Source: Clostridium frigoris (GTDB taxonomy: Bacteria; Bacillota; Clostridia; Clostridiales; Clostridiaceae). Taken from it: DNA of 64,000 nucleotides. Within the stretch, counting starts at the first letter, position 1; each line of letters starts with the position of its first letter. The DNA lies in NCBI RefSeq assembly GCF_018861865.1, contig NZ_JAHLDV010000012.1:1-64000 (forward strand). Reading direction: 5' to 3'. The position numbers and the translations under genes are program-made. Positions 47,044 to 57,077 of the stretch are shown piece by piece. The notes beneath the pieces were generated by a model that saw only the letters and a program-made list of their open reading frames with translations, ran no database searches and had not been told where the DNA came from.

Positions 47044-47509
47044 TGCTACACTATTTAATGAAGCATCACCTTCAATTCGTAATTTAGATATACAAAATTA
47101 AAAACTTACAAATTTGCATTTGTTTTATAAAAATTCACAAAAATGATTTTAAACTTTTATCTCGAATTAGTAATATAGACATTAATTTACTAAAGTAAAT
47201 GGAGATGATTTATATGATACAATTCAGTAAAAAAGATAATGCAGCAGCAAAAACAATTAAACAATTATTAAAGTTATAAGAAGATGATATAATATGATTG
47301 TATTTGGAAAAAATTCTAATATTTTAAGATTGAAAGTGTTTATTTGGAAGGAATGGTATACTTAGATTAATAGTAGGCATGACAAAAATGCTAAATAGTT
47401 TCAACAAAATATTAGTGAAAGTTTCAGACAAAGAATGTAAATTAGTTAAATTCTATGATTATAATTATGTTGGTATTTTGAGAAAAAATAATTTCTAAAA
47501 CAACAGATT
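47044..47509 (+). other. Gap of decayed sequence before argR
   Basis: This region holds one short frame with a good ribosome site (47214-47279) and several broken frames (MIVFGKNSNILRLK... at about 47295; MTKMLNSFNKILVKVSDKEC... at about 47381). I see no intact gene longer than 40 codons, and no terminator. Confidence 0.4.
47214..47279 (+). CDS. Possible 21-residue small protein
   Basis: ATG 47214 follows AAATGGAGATGATTT, the same extended ribosome site that ends the repeat modules. It encodes MIQFSKKDNAAAKTIKQLLK plus a final leucine. It could be a real peptide or the 5' end of a decayed gene; nothing else supports it. Confidence 0.3.
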   Translation: MIQFSKKDNAAAKTIKQLLKL

Positions 47510-47524
47510 GTGAGGGAGAGAAAG

Positions 47525-47986
47525 ATGAAGATATCACGTCATGCAAAAATAATTGAGATCATACAGGCTAAAGAGGTTGAAACTCAAGAACAGTTAGCAG
47601 AAGAATTAAAAAACAATGGATTTGATATTACTCAAGCAACTGTTTCTAGAGATATAAACGAACTAAAATTAATTAAGGTTGTGAATGCATATGGAACTTA
47701 CAGATATGTTACTAGTTCTCAGGGTGACAGTTTTTTATCTAATAAATTAGCTAATATTTTTTCTCAAACTGTTCTGTATGTTGATCATGTAGATAAGTTT
47801 ATAGTACTTAAGACCATATCAGGAGCTGGAGCCGCAGCGGCAGAAGCTTTAGATTCTTTGAAATTCAATGGCATTGTAGGAACGGTAGCTGGGGATAATA
47901 CTGTTTTTATTTTAGTTAGAAAAGAAGAAGATACAAAAGAGATAATACAAAAGGTTAAAAAAATGATTAGTGAATATGAGAAATAA
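47525..47986 (+). CDS. argR: Arginine repressor/activator ArgR
   Basis: A 153-residue arginine-responsive regulator. The N-terminal winged helix starts MKISRHAKIIEII and contains TQATVSRDINELKLIKV; the C-terminal oligomerisation/arginine domain has SGAGAAAAEALD and GTVAGDNTVFIL. The frame is open from GTG 47510 within the ribosome site GAGGGAGAG; ATG 47525 is the usual start. Its place behind the arc block suggests it controls arginine catabolism, as AhrC/ArgR proteins do in other Firmicutes. Confidence 0.95.
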   Translation: MKISRHAKIIEIIQAKEVETQEQLAEELKNNGFDITQATVSRDINELKLIKVVNAYGTYRYVTSSQGDSFLSNKLANIFSQTVLYVDHVDKFIVLKTISGAGAAAAEALDSLKFNGIVGTVAGDNTVFILVRKEEDTKEIIQKVKKMISEYEK

Positions 47987-48032
47987 GTATGCACCTATAA
48001 TTAAGTAGTAAGGGAATTAAAATAATAATGGG

Positions 48033-50042
48033 TTGGGGGTAATTAAAATTCAAAAGTTAAGACTAAACACTATTCGTAATAAATTAATTATTAGTCTGGT
48101 AGCAATTTGTATAATTCCATTAATTATACTTGGAGTTGGTTCTTATACTCAGTCGAAATCAATTCTTAATAATAAATTAACAATAACAAGTAGACAAACA
48201 CTTACGGAAATAAATCATGGATTATCAAATTATTTAAATGAATTTTCAAATATGCTTTCGATGACATCTGAAAATTATAATTTTGTTAATGTTGATGTAA
48301 GTGATAATATTAAATATATACCTGATTTATTAAAAGGCGTAACAGAAAGTAACAAAGATATACTTGATATATCTTATGGAACTACCACGGGCAAATTTAG
48401 TACATATCCTAATGCTACAATGCCTAAAGGTTACGATGCAACTAAAAGTTCTTGGTATATGCAAGCTTTAGAGCATAAAGGACAAGTTATAATAACACCT
48501 GAATATGTAGATGCTGGAACTAAAAAAAGCATTATTACACTTGCCAAAACAGTAGAAAAAAATGGGAAAGTGGTTGGTGTTGTAGAAATAGATTTAACAT
48601 TAAACACACTAGCAGAACAAATATCCACAAAAAAGTTAGGGAATACAGGGTATGTGTTTATTTCGGAGGCATCAGGTAAGGTTTTAGCCCACCCTGTAAA
48701 GATGCTTATTAATACAAATACGGCTTCAAAGTTACCATTTTGGAATACAGCAAGGGTACAGAATAGTGGGTTTGTTAATTATGATGATAAAGGCTCAAAG
48801 AAGTTTGGAGTATATCAAACAAACGAATTAACAGGTTGGAAGTTAGTGGCTACTTTAGATGAAAGTGAACTATCCAATGACACAAAATCTATAATACATA
48901 CAACATTATTAATAATATTAATAATGGGATTGATTTCTATAGTTATGTCATTAGTATTAAGTAAGGGTATAGCTTATAATATTCAAAAGTTAAAAGAGGT
49001 TTTTGCTAAGGCTTCTAATGGAGACTTAATGGTATCTATTAAAGCTTCAACAAAAGATGAATTTGAAGATTTAGCTACATCGTTTAATTTAATGATGAAA
49101 AATATATTAAGCATTATGAATAATGTTACAAACTCATCAAAGACGGTATCGGAAACCTCCATAACTCTTGCAAGTATGTCGGAGGAGGTAACGGCTTCTA
49201 TTAGTGAAGTTTCAAGTGCAATTGAGCAAGTGTCATTAGGGGCAACTCAACAGGCTCAAAATGCTCAAGATGGTGCATTGGCAATGGATGATTTATCAAA
49301 CAGGTTAGGTAAAATTAGCGCTAACTCCAATGAAATGGATAAGATTTCAAGTAGGACTAAAGATTTAGGATCGAAAGGACTGTCTATGATAGGCACTTTA
49401 ATTGAAAAATCAAATAAAACTAAATCATCTACTAAATCAGTTAATGGAATAATTCAAGATATGAATGAGAGCACTAAGCAAATAAATGCTATTTCTGAAA
49501 CATTAGTAAGTATTACAGAACAAACTAATCTTCTATCACTAAACGCAAGTATAGAATCTGCACGTGCTGGTGAAGCGGGTAAAGGTTTCTCAGTAGTTGC
49601 TGGAGAGATAAGAAAACTTGCTGAACAATCAAAGAATTCAACAGAAGAAATAAAGAAAATTATAGCAAATATACAGAAAAAATCTGTTGCAGCTGTAAAT
49701 GCTATTAAATCTACTCAAACAGTAGTAAATGAACAGGATTTGACGGTAGGTGAAACTAAAGATATATTCAGCAAAATTTTAGAATCAATTGATATAATGA
49801 TTACTAAAGTTGATGAGGTAAAAATATCGATTGTTAATGTAAATGAGAAAAAAGAATCTACAGTTCTAGAAATTGAGAATATTTCATCTATATCAGAACA
49901 AACAGCAGCCTCGTCAGAGCAAGTAACAGCTTCAACTGAAGAAATCACAGCAACTATGGAGGAATTTACAAAACATTTTAGTGAACTTCAAATATTAGCT
50001 GAGGGATTAGATACAGAAATAAACAAATTTAAAGTCAAATAA
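48033..50042 (+). CDS. Methyl-accepting chemotaxis protein
   Basis: A 669-residue chemoreceptor. TM1 spans about residues 18-37, a dCache-type extracellular sensor domain follows to about 285, TM2 lies at about 287-309, then HAMP and a long coiled-coil signalling domain with [20 protein letters not shown] at its tip. The ligand is unknown; a site beside the arginine genes makes an amino acid plausible. The start is uncertain: TTG 48033 has no clear ribosome site, while GGGGGT (48035-48040) would suit a start a few codons later. Confidence 0.9.
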   Translation: MGVIKIQKLRLNTIRNKLIISLVAICIIPLIILGVGSYTQSKSILNNKLTITSRQTLTEINHGLSNYLNEFSNMLSMTSENYNFVNVDVSDNIKYIPDLLKGVTESNKDILDISYGTTTGKFSTYPNATMPKGYDATKSSWYMQALEHKGQVIITPEYVDAGTKKSIITLAKTVEKNGKVVGVVEIDLTLNTLAEQISTKKLGNTGYVFISEASGKVLAHPVKMLINTNTASKLPFWNTARVQNSGFVNYDDKGSKKFGVYQTNELTGWKLVATLDESELSNDTKSIIHTTLLIILIMGLISIVMSLVLSKGIAYNIQKLKEVFAKASNGDLMVSIKASTKDEFEDLATSFNLMMKNILSIMNNVTNSSKTVSETSITLASMSEEVTASISEVSSAIEQVSLGATQQAQNAQDGALAMDDLSNRLGKISANSNEMDKISSRTKDLGSKGLSMIGTLIEKSNKTKSSTKSVNGIIQDMNESTKQINAISETLVSITEQTNLLSLNASIESARAGEAGKGFSVVAGEIRKLAEQSKNSTEEIKKIIANIQKKSVAAVNAIKSTQTVVNEQDLTVGETKDIFSKILESIDIMITKVDEVKISIVNVNEKKESTVLEIENISSISEQTAASSEQVTASTEEITATMEEFTKHFSELQILAEGLDTEINKFKVK

Positions 50043-50095
50043 GATTTTTTAAAAGATTATATAACAAACTATGTTTTGCATATAAACGGGATACC

Positions 50096-50185
50096 GCAAA
50101 AGAGGGTAGAAAAGCAATTATAACATCTCTTGAAAAAGCTAAGGATGCTATAAGGGAATTAGCGGGAACAATAATAACAAAATAG
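50096..50185 (+). pseudogene. 3' fragment of a third carbamate kinase gene
   Basis: Twenty-nine codons and a stop read AKEGRKAIITSLEKAKDAIR then ELAGTIITK. The nucleotides match the ends of arcC1 and arcC2 closely, with perfect identity over the first 50 or so bases. The rest of the gene is absent. It is a scar of a duplication or recombination that ended downstream of the chemoreceptor gene. Confidence 0.88.
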
Positions 50186-50415
50186 ATTAGAATTTAATCA
50201 TAAGATTATAGATATAGATAACATCATCCTATTGAATGGTTACAACTAAAAAATAGTTGGATATCCATTAAGGGGGTGATTTTTTTTGTGAAATTTAATA
50301 ATGATATAATAAAAAATAATTATTTTACTAAAACTATTGAAATTTTACTAAAACAATGATAACCTATACATATAGAGAAACACGAAAACTATTTATTATA
50401 AGGAGGAATTTAATT
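50186..50415 (+). promoter_or_regulatory. Control region of galK-galT-galR
   Basis: TGATATAAT (extended -10; hexamer 50305-50310) is followed by two copies of the 11-bp palindrome TTTTACTAAAA (50323-50333 and 50343-50353), exactly 20 bp apart. They are placed as operators for the LacI-type repressor encoded at the operon end. A small frame with a strong ribosome site (AAGGGGGTGAT; GTG 50288 to TGA 50359, 23 codons) overlaps both palindromes. Confidence 0.55.
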
Positions 50416-51576
50416 ATGATTAATAAATTAAAAGATATGTTTAAAGAGGTTTATAAATGCGAGGCTGAAAAGGTTTTTTTCGCTCCAGGTAGAGTAAATT
50501 TAATAGGAGAGCATACAGATTATAACGGTGGTAATGTTTTCCCATGTGCATTAACTTTTGGAACTTATGCATCAATAAAAAAAAGAAATGATAAAACAAT
50601 AAGATTTTATTCAGATAATTTTAAAGAACTAGGAATAATGGAAATAAATATAGATGAAATGGAATATAACAAAGAACACGATTGGGCAAATTATCCAAAG
50701 GGAGTAATTTGGGCTTTTGAGAGTATAGGAATGAAAATAGATAGTGGATTTGATATATTATTTTACGGAAATATACCAAATGGTGCAGGGTTGTCTTCTT
50801 CAGCTTCTATAGAAGTACTTACTGGTGTTATTTTAAAGGATTTATATAATTTTGATATTAGTATGATTGATATTGTTAAGTGTAGTCAAAAAGCAGAAAA
50901 TCAATTTGTAGGTGTAAATTGTGGTATTATGGATCAATTTGCTATAGGTATGGGTAAAAAAGATAATGCTATATTGTTAGATACAAATACATTAAAATAT
51001 CAATATTCAAGCATTAAGCTTGACGGAGCATCTATAGTAATATCAAACACGAATAAAAGACGTGGTCTTGCTGATTCTAAATATAATGAAAGAAGATCAG
51101 AATGTGAAACTGCTCTTAAAGATTTACAAAGTGAACTTAAAATTAATGCTCTTTGTGAAATAAATGAAGATGTATTTGAAAAAAACAGACATCTTATAAA
51201 AAATGAAGTTTGTGCAAGACGTGCAAAACATGCAATTTATGAGAATCAAAGAACTTTAAAAGCTGTAAAAGCACTTGAAAATAAAGATATAAAATTATTT
51301 GGTGAGTTAATGAATAAGTCGCATATATCACTAAGAGATGATTATGAAGTTACAGGAATAGAACTGGATACTTTAGTTGAAATTGCATGGAAAATGCCAG
51401 GCGTAGTTGGGTCAAGAATGACAGGAGCTGGTTTTGGTGGATGCACAGTAAGTATAGTTAAAGATGAATTTGTAGATGATTTCATTAAAAATGTTGGAGA
51501 AAAATATAATAAGAAAATAGGATACGAAGCAGTCTTTTATGTAGCTCAAATAGGTGATGGTGCAAGAAAACTATAA
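50416..51576 (+). CDS. galK: Galactokinase
   Basis: Phosphorylates galactose at C1 with ATP. GHMP-kinase fold, 386 residues: the galactokinase signature [15 protein letters not shown], the ATP loop [12 protein letters not shown] and the C-terminal motif [11 protein letters not shown]-like [16 protein letters not shown]. The frame is open from 50356, but ATG 50416 has AAGGAGG correctly spaced. It starts the galKTR operon. Confidence 0.96.
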   Translation: MINKLKDMFKEVYKCEAEKVFFAPGRVNLIGEHTDYNGGNVFPCALTFGTYASIKKRNDKTIRFYSDNFKELGIMEINIDEMEYNKEHDWANYPKGVIWAFESIGMKIDSGFDILFYGNIPNGAGLSSSASIEVLTGVILKDLYNFDISMIDIVKCSQKAENQFVGVNCGIMDQFAIGMGKKDNAILLDTNTLKYQYSSIKLDGASIVISNTNKRRGLADSKYNERRSECETALKDLQSELKINALCEINEDVFEKNRHLIKNEVCARRAKHAIYENQRTLKAVKALENKDIKLFGELMNKSHISLRDDYEVTGIELDTLVEIAWKMPGVVGSRMTGAGFGGCTVSIVKDEFVDDFIKNVGEKYNKKIGYEAVFYVAQIGDGARKL

Positions 51577-51587
51577 CAGATTCACAG

Positions 51588-51634
51588 ATGATGCAGCTTC
51601 GAAGAAGATGAACAGCACCCAAGGAGATGATAAT
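51588..51634 (+). repeat. GGAGATGAT stem-loop modules, locus 4 (galT leader)
   Basis: GCAGCTTCGAAGAAGATGAA is a 4-bp stem with GAA loop followed by ATGA; CAGCACCCAAGGAGATGAT follows, and the final part is the ribosome site of galT. This resembles the modules at 10548, 32150 and 44388. The first ATG of the module (51608) is in frame with galT and could be an alternative start. Confidence 0.5.
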
Positions 51635-53155
51635 ATGGCAGTAAACATTTCAAGTGAAATTCAAAAATTACTTTATTATGCAATAAATAAGCAATTAATA
51701 ACTCAAGAGGATTTAATATATACAAAAAACAGACTTCTAGAAACTTTAGCTTTAGATGAAATTAAGGAAGAAAATATTGAAGATAAAGAATATGAAGTGC
51801 AACAAATTTTGGATAATATAACAACTTGGGCTTTTGAGAACAAAGTAATAAACGATGATGGCATAATTGCCAGGGATTTATTTGACACAAAAATAATGGC
51901 TTGTTTAATAGGAAGACCATCAGAAATAATAAAGGAATTTAGGAGGCTTTATAAGGAAAGTCCGAAAAAAGCAACGGATTATTTTTATAAATTAAGTATA
52001 AGTTCAAATTATATAAGATGGGAAAGAGTGCAAAAGGATTTAAAATGGAAAGCAGAAACAAGTTATGGAGATATAGATATTACTATTAATTTATCTAAAC
52101 CTGAAAAGGATCCAAAAGAAATTGCCAGAGCTAAAAATTTAAAATCAAGTGCTTACCCTTCCTGTTTACTTTGTAAAGAAAATGAGGGTTACGCAGGTAG
52201 AATAAATCATCCAGCTAGAGGAAATCATAGGCTTATACCTGTTATGTTAGATAAAGACAAATGGTTTTTACAATATTCTCCTTATGTTTATTATAATGAA
52301 CATTGTATAATATTAAATGGTGAACATGTACCAATGAAAATATGTAAGGAAACATTTAAAAGGTTACTAGATTTTGTGGAGCAATATCCACATTATTTCG
52401 TAGGATCTAATGCAGATCTTCCTATAGTTGGAGGGTCAATCTTAAGTCATGATCATTTCCAGGGTGGAAATTATGAATTTGCTATGGCAAAGGCACCTAT
52501 AGAGGAAGAATTTAATGTTAAAGGATACGAGGGAGTAACAATTGGTAGAGTTAAGTGGCCTATGAGTGTTGTTAGAATAAATGCTAAAGACAAGGAAACA
52601 CTTATAAAACTTGCTGATCATATTTTGAAAGCTTGGAAGAATTATTCTGATGAGAGCGTGAACATAAGTGCATTTACTGATGATGCCCCACATAACGCAA
52701 TAACACCTATAGCCAGAAGAAGAGGAGAATCATATGAGATAGATTTAGTTCTAAGAAATAATAGAACATCAGATCAGTATCCAGATGGAATTTTTCATCC
52801 GCATGTTGAGTTACATCACATAAAAAAAGAAAATATTGGACTCATCGAGGTTATGGGACTTGCAGTTTTACCAGCAAGATTAAAAACAGAGATAAAAGAG
52901 CTAAGTTATTATTTAGTAAATAATAAAGATAAAGATATCTTTAGTGAACTAGATAATAAAGAGGATCTTATAAAACATAAAGAATGGGCGATAGCTCTTA
53001 CTCAAAAATATTCGGATATTAATGAAAAAAATGTTGATGAAATATTAAAAAAAGAAATAGGTATTGTATTTTCAAAGGTTCTAGAACAGGCTGGAGTATT
53101 TAAACCGGATGTTAAAGGAAAACAAGCTTTTAATAAATTTATTGTTAGTTTATAG
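51635..53155 (+). CDS. galT: Galactose-1-phosphate uridylyltransferase (type 2)
   Basis: Exchanges UMP between UDP-glucose and galactose 1-phosphate. At 506 residues it is the long Firmicutes type. The nucleophile region is LSHDHFQGGNYEF, and FHPHVELHHIK lies near the C-terminus. CLLCKENEGYAGR may bind a metal. ATG 51635 follows AAGGAGATGAT. Located 58 nt after galK. No galE is in the window. Confidence 0.95.
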   Translation: MAVNISSEIQKLLYYAINKQLITQEDLIYTKNRLLETLALDEIKEENIEDKEYEVQQILDNITTWAFENKVINDDGIIARDLFDTKIMACLIGRPSEIIKEFRRLYKESPKKATDYFYKLSISSNYIRWERVQKDLKWKAETSYGDIDITINLSKPEKDPKEIARAKNLKSSAYPSCLLCKENEGYAGRINHPARGNHRLIPVMLDKDKWFLQYSPYVYYNEHCIILNGEHVPMKICKETFKRLLDFVEQYPHYFVGSNADLPIVGGSILSHDHFQGGNYEFAMAKAPIEEEFNVKGYEGVTIGRVKWPMSVVRINAKDKETLIKLADHILKAWKNYSDESVNISAFTDDAPHNAITPIARRRGESYEIDLVLRNNRTSDQYPDGIFHPHVELHHIKKENIGLIEVMGLAVLPARLKTEIKELSYYLVNNKDKDIFSELDNKEDLIKHKEWAIALTQKYSDINEKNVDEILKKEIGIVFSKVLEQAGVFKPDVKGKQAFNKFIVSL

Positions 53156-53163
53156 AGATATAA

Positions 53164-54216
<1,053 letters not shown>

Positions 54217-54232
54217 AGCAGTTTACTTTTTA

Positions 54233-54275
54233 AATAAGCCGTACCCTCCAAATAAATTAGGGTACGGCTTATTAT
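54233..54275. terminator. Bidirectional terminator between galR and PTS genes
   Basis: AATAAGCCGTACCCT (54233-54247) pairs perfectly with AGGGTACGGCTTATT (54259-54273) between two convergent units. Confidence 0.92.
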
Positions 54276-54286
54276 ATATGGTTTGA

Positions 54287-54571
54287 TTATTGTTCTTTTA
54301 ATGTTTTTATAATTTCATTAAGTGTATCTTCTTCACCAACGCCTGTTAGAAGAGATATAGCTGCTATTATATGAACATTCATTTCTGAGACATCAAATGT
54401 ACCTGTAGTTACTAATAAATCATAATCTGGGACTATTGATTGAACATCTGTAAGTTTACAGGGAGTTATAATTACATCGATCTCTTCCTTTTTACAAATT
54501 TCTTTAATTTTAACTGCAACTACCGTTGAGGTTGCTATTCCAGTTCCACAAGCTACTAATATTTTTTTCAT
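54287..54571 (-). CDS. PTS EIIB component, galactitol type
   Basis: A 94-residue phosphocarrier domain. The phosphorylated cysteine is C8 in VACGTGIATS, and VTTGTFDVS follows. It accepts phosphate from EIIA and gives it to the sugar bound by EIIC. AGGAGGAAT precedes the start. It lies downstream of the EIIA gene in the same direction, 17 nt away. No EIIC is encoded in the window. Confidence 0.9.
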   Translation of the reverse strand: MKKILVACGTGIATSTVVAVKIKEICKKEEIDVIITPCKLTDVQSIVPDYDLLVTTGTFDVSEMNVHIIAAISLLTGVGEEDTLNEIIKTLKEQ

Positions 54572-54588
54572 TTTAAATTCCTCCTAAG

Positions 54589-55071
54589 TTATGATAACTT
54601 TTTATTATTAATTAAATATGGCTTTAATGTATTTAAAACTTCCTCAATTGAGGAAGCATTAACAATTGATTTTAATGCTTCGGGATTTTTAATAAGTTTA
54701 ACTATCTTCTGTAACATTTCAATATGACCGTGAGGTTCTTTTAGAGCTAGCATTATAATAATTTGTACATTTAAATTAATATTACTATCACCCATAGATT
54801 TAAATTCTACGGGGGTTTTAAGGATGCCTATAGATAAGGCTGCTTTATTTACTAAAGTATGAGTTGCATGAGGTATAGCTATTTTAATATCTATAGATGG
54901 TAGCCCAGTAGGATATTTTTTCTCTCTTTCTAGAATAGCTATTTGATATTCTTTTTTTACAAAACCTCTTTCATATAGTTTTGAGGACAAGAAATTTAAA
55001 ACTTCAGTACTAGTTGAAAGGTCTAGGTTTCTAAATACTAAAACGTTTTCACTTAATGAATCTAAGTTCAT
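54589..55071 (-). CDS. PTS EIIA component, fructose/galactitol type
   Basis: A 160-residue PTS_EIIA_2 domain. The active-site histidine is in IKIAIPHATHT, and LALKEPHGHIEMLQ is the second conserved block. It takes phosphate from HPr. The frame is open to 55089, inside the ribosome site AGGAGGG; ATG 55071 is properly spaced. With EIIB it forms a soluble phosphorelay whose EIIC partner must be elsewhere or lost. The neighbouring gal operon suggests galactose or galactitol. Confidence 0.9.
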   Translation of the reverse strand: MNLDSLSENVLVFRNLDLSTSTEVLNFLSSKLYERGFVKKEYQIAILEREKKYPTGLPSIDIKIAIPHATHTLVNKAALSIGILKTPVEFKSMGDSNINLNVQIIIMLALKEPHGHIEMLQKIVKLIKNPEALKSIVNASSIEEVLNTLKPYLINNKKLS

Positions 55072-55501
55072 AATAAACCCTCCTATCATATCCCAATATA
55101 ATGAAGTCTTAAGATCGCCGTAAAGGTATACATAATTTAAATTAATCTACAAAACAAGTATATAGTAAAGTTAAATCCAAAACAACTAATTTTATTAAAA
55201 TGATTAGTGCAAATATAACCTAATAACTGCTTAAGTTACATATTTTTATATTTAAATTGTAATTTATAGTTAATGTGTAAACTTTTATGAAAAATAATTA
55301 GAATATCTTTTAATTTTAATAGTTATTAGTTTGGAGATACAATCATATAATTATAGCTGTGCCTCTAGGTATAGTATGTGCCAAATTAACAAAAATATTC
55401 CAACTGATAATGAATTTATTATATTTTGACAAACTTGCAACTTTTAAATAAAAAATGAGCAATAATTAAAGAAATATTATTGCTCATTTATATTATCTTA
55501 T
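55072..55501. other. Non-coding gap before PTS genes
   Basis: AT-rich, no credible frame. The minus strand (running to the PTS genes) has TTGGCAC near 55385, which looks like a sigma-54 -24 element but lacks the GC of the -12. At 55451-55492 lies the terminator of the kinase-fold gene. Confidence 0.4.
55451..55492 (-). terminator. Terminator after kinase-fold gene
   Basis: Minus-strand AATGAGCAATAAT and ATTATTGCTCATT form a stem followed by TTTTTATTT. Confidence 0.85.
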
Positions 55502-56713
55502 CTAGCTTACTGTAGTAGAGCAAGGCTCTAAAACAACATGTTTGTTTCCTAATTTTTGATTTTTCCAATTAAAGACTACACATGAATCTAATTTAGGATC
55601 ATACATATTAACAGCTTCATCTTTTAAGAACATTTTAAGATTAAATGCTGTATATATGAAAGCAGCTTTTTTCTTATTAACACTTGTGTATTTTCTCATA
55701 TTAATTAACCCTGAAGCTGTACCAGCTAAATGAAATGATGGATCATAAAGACTATTACGACTATCAGATACAATTAATTTTACGTTTTGTCTAAGCTTTG
55801 ACATAAGCTGCCTTATAAGACTCATACCACGTCCTTGAGGAAGGTCTATATCTGTTATTCCAAAACTTAAACTCTCACAAACTTTACTCCATAATTCCCT
55901 ATCGCATTCTTTATCAATTTCTAAACAATCACCAAGAGTTATAGACTCAAGATATCGAAGATCATGAAAAACGTTACAATCTTCTATAAGATCACAAAAA
56001 TCAATTATAACAGGTTTATCTTCAGTTATAATAATATTATCTCCTTGAAAATCTCCATGTGCATATGCAGTAAGACAAGTTACCGTTAAATCACCCCAAA
56101 CATTTTCATTATTAAAATAATAATAGGGGTTAGGGAGTATAACGTCAGTTCCATCTAAAGATATCCATTTTATGTTTTTATTTATCCCAATTGATTTAAA
56201 AGCTTGTACATATTTGTTATCCATGTATCTATATGAAAGTTCATTTTTAATGATTTCTATTGGGGAAATGAATTTTTTAACATGTTCTTTATTCCAAGTA
56301 AATAAAAATTTAGTTATTGAAGATATTATACTATCTTTAAGTTCATCTTCATTTAGAATTTTGTCCAAAAATGTCTCACTATTGTATATATCATCTCCTG
56401 CTAAGTCATATAAGTTAACATATAATATAGCTTTGTTTTTATCTTGAATTTTATAACTAGCTATAAGTTTGGCAATATATTTTTGCATATTGTTAGTTGA
56501 TGCCAATTCATAAGCTTTCTGAAATACCTTTCCTTCATTACTTTTAGTTACCTTTAAAATACCTACGCGGTTTGCAGGTCCATATTCAACCATAAATACT
56601 CCGGCCTCAGAACGACCACTTTTGAATGTTTTTAATACTTGAAAAGGAGCAGTTTTATCTTTCGTTTCTTCACCTATTTTATTTATTTGATTTATCACAT
56701 CTACAATTTTCAT
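55502..56713 (-). CDS. APH/kinase-fold protein of unknown function
   Basis: A 403-residue cytoplasmic protein. The C-terminal half has the phosphotransferase core: Y217-A-H219-G-D221-F-Q-G-D-N226 (catalytic loop HGDxxxxN) and I237-D238-F-C-D241 (metal-binding DF motif with C for G). A candidate ATP-binding lysine is K54 in GILKVTK. DLRYLESITLGD after the metal motif is also typical of the fold. I cannot assign a substrate; it resembles neither the common aminoglycoside kinases nor choline kinases closely, and may be nearer to kinase-like domains found in conflict systems. It is monocistronic. ATG 56713 has no Shine-Dalgarno; a good one lies 75 nt upstream before a short frame. Confidence 0.75.
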   Translation of the reverse strand: MKIVDVINQINKIGEETKDKTAPFQVLKTFKSGRSEAGVFMVEYGPANRVGILKVTKSNEGKVFQKAYELASTNNMQKYIAKLIASYKIQDKNKAILYVNLYDLAGDDIYNSETFLDKILNEDELKDSIISSITKFLFTWNKEHVKKFISPIEIIKNELSYRYMDNKYVQAFKSIGINKNIKWISLDGTDVILPNPYYYFNNENVWGDLTVTCLTAYAHGDFQGDNIIITEDKPVIIDFCDLIEDCNVFHDLRYLESITLGDCLEIDKECDRELWSKVCESLSFGITDIDLPQGRGMSLIRQLMSKLRQNVKLIVSDSRNSLYDPSFHLAGTASGLINMRKYTSVNKKKAAFIYTAFNLKMFLKDEAVNMYDPKLDSCVVFNWKNQKLGNKHVVLEPCSTTVS

Positions 56714-57077
56714 ATATTATCTTTAGCTTGCAAGGTACTAAAGCACCAAAAGTACAAAAGTACTATAACTCACTAAATTAATCACTTCCTTTTTATATAC
56801 TCTTTTTTCTATACAGTCTTTTATTATAGTCTATTTTCAAATAAGACTAATTACATATATTATATTATAATCACAAGGATTACACAAACAATTCAGGGAA
56901 ATTATCTATACTAATTTTTTTAAATATAACCAATAGTGCGAGCGGCTATTTTAAGCAGTTATCTTACTAGATTGTAAGATTAATTTTTTAGTTGTAAGTA
57001 AAGTGATATGGAGTGAAGGATGTGCCAGTTGTATAATATGTTTATGGTAATCAGAAAAGAAAAAAGGAGAGAGATAA
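56714..57077. other. Divergent control region, kinase-fold gene and ABC transporter
   Basis: On the minus strand a ribosome site AAAAGGAAGTGAT (about 56793-56781) precedes GTG 56773, which encodes MSYSTFVLLVL and stops at 56738, 25 nt before the kinase-fold gene; GTACTTTT is repeated in tandem within it. TATAAT elements lie near 56825 (minus) and 57034 (plus). On the plus side are the operator-like repeats at 56961-56998. Confidence 0.45.
56961..56998 (+). promoter_or_regulatory. Operator-like repeats before the ABC transporter
   Basis: ATCTTACTAGATTGTAAGAT (56961-56980) is an inverted repeat with 7-bp arms. TTGTAAG (56972-56978) recurs exactly 20 bp later (56992-56998). Direct repeats at two helical turns suit an OmpR-family dimer such as the regulator encoded at 62717. 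Confidence 0.45.

Noticed and set aside
47290-47499. Resemblance of broken frames (FGKNSNILR, FNKILVKVSD) to MurB
   Set aside because: Only short, interrupted stretches look alike and the spacing is wrong, so I describe them as decayed sequence without a name.
55366-55386. TTGGCAC on the minus strand upstream of the PTS genes as a second sigma-54 promoter
   Set aside because: The -24 half matches, but the bases at the -12 position do not contain GC at the required 10-base distance, and it lies about 300 nt from the gene.
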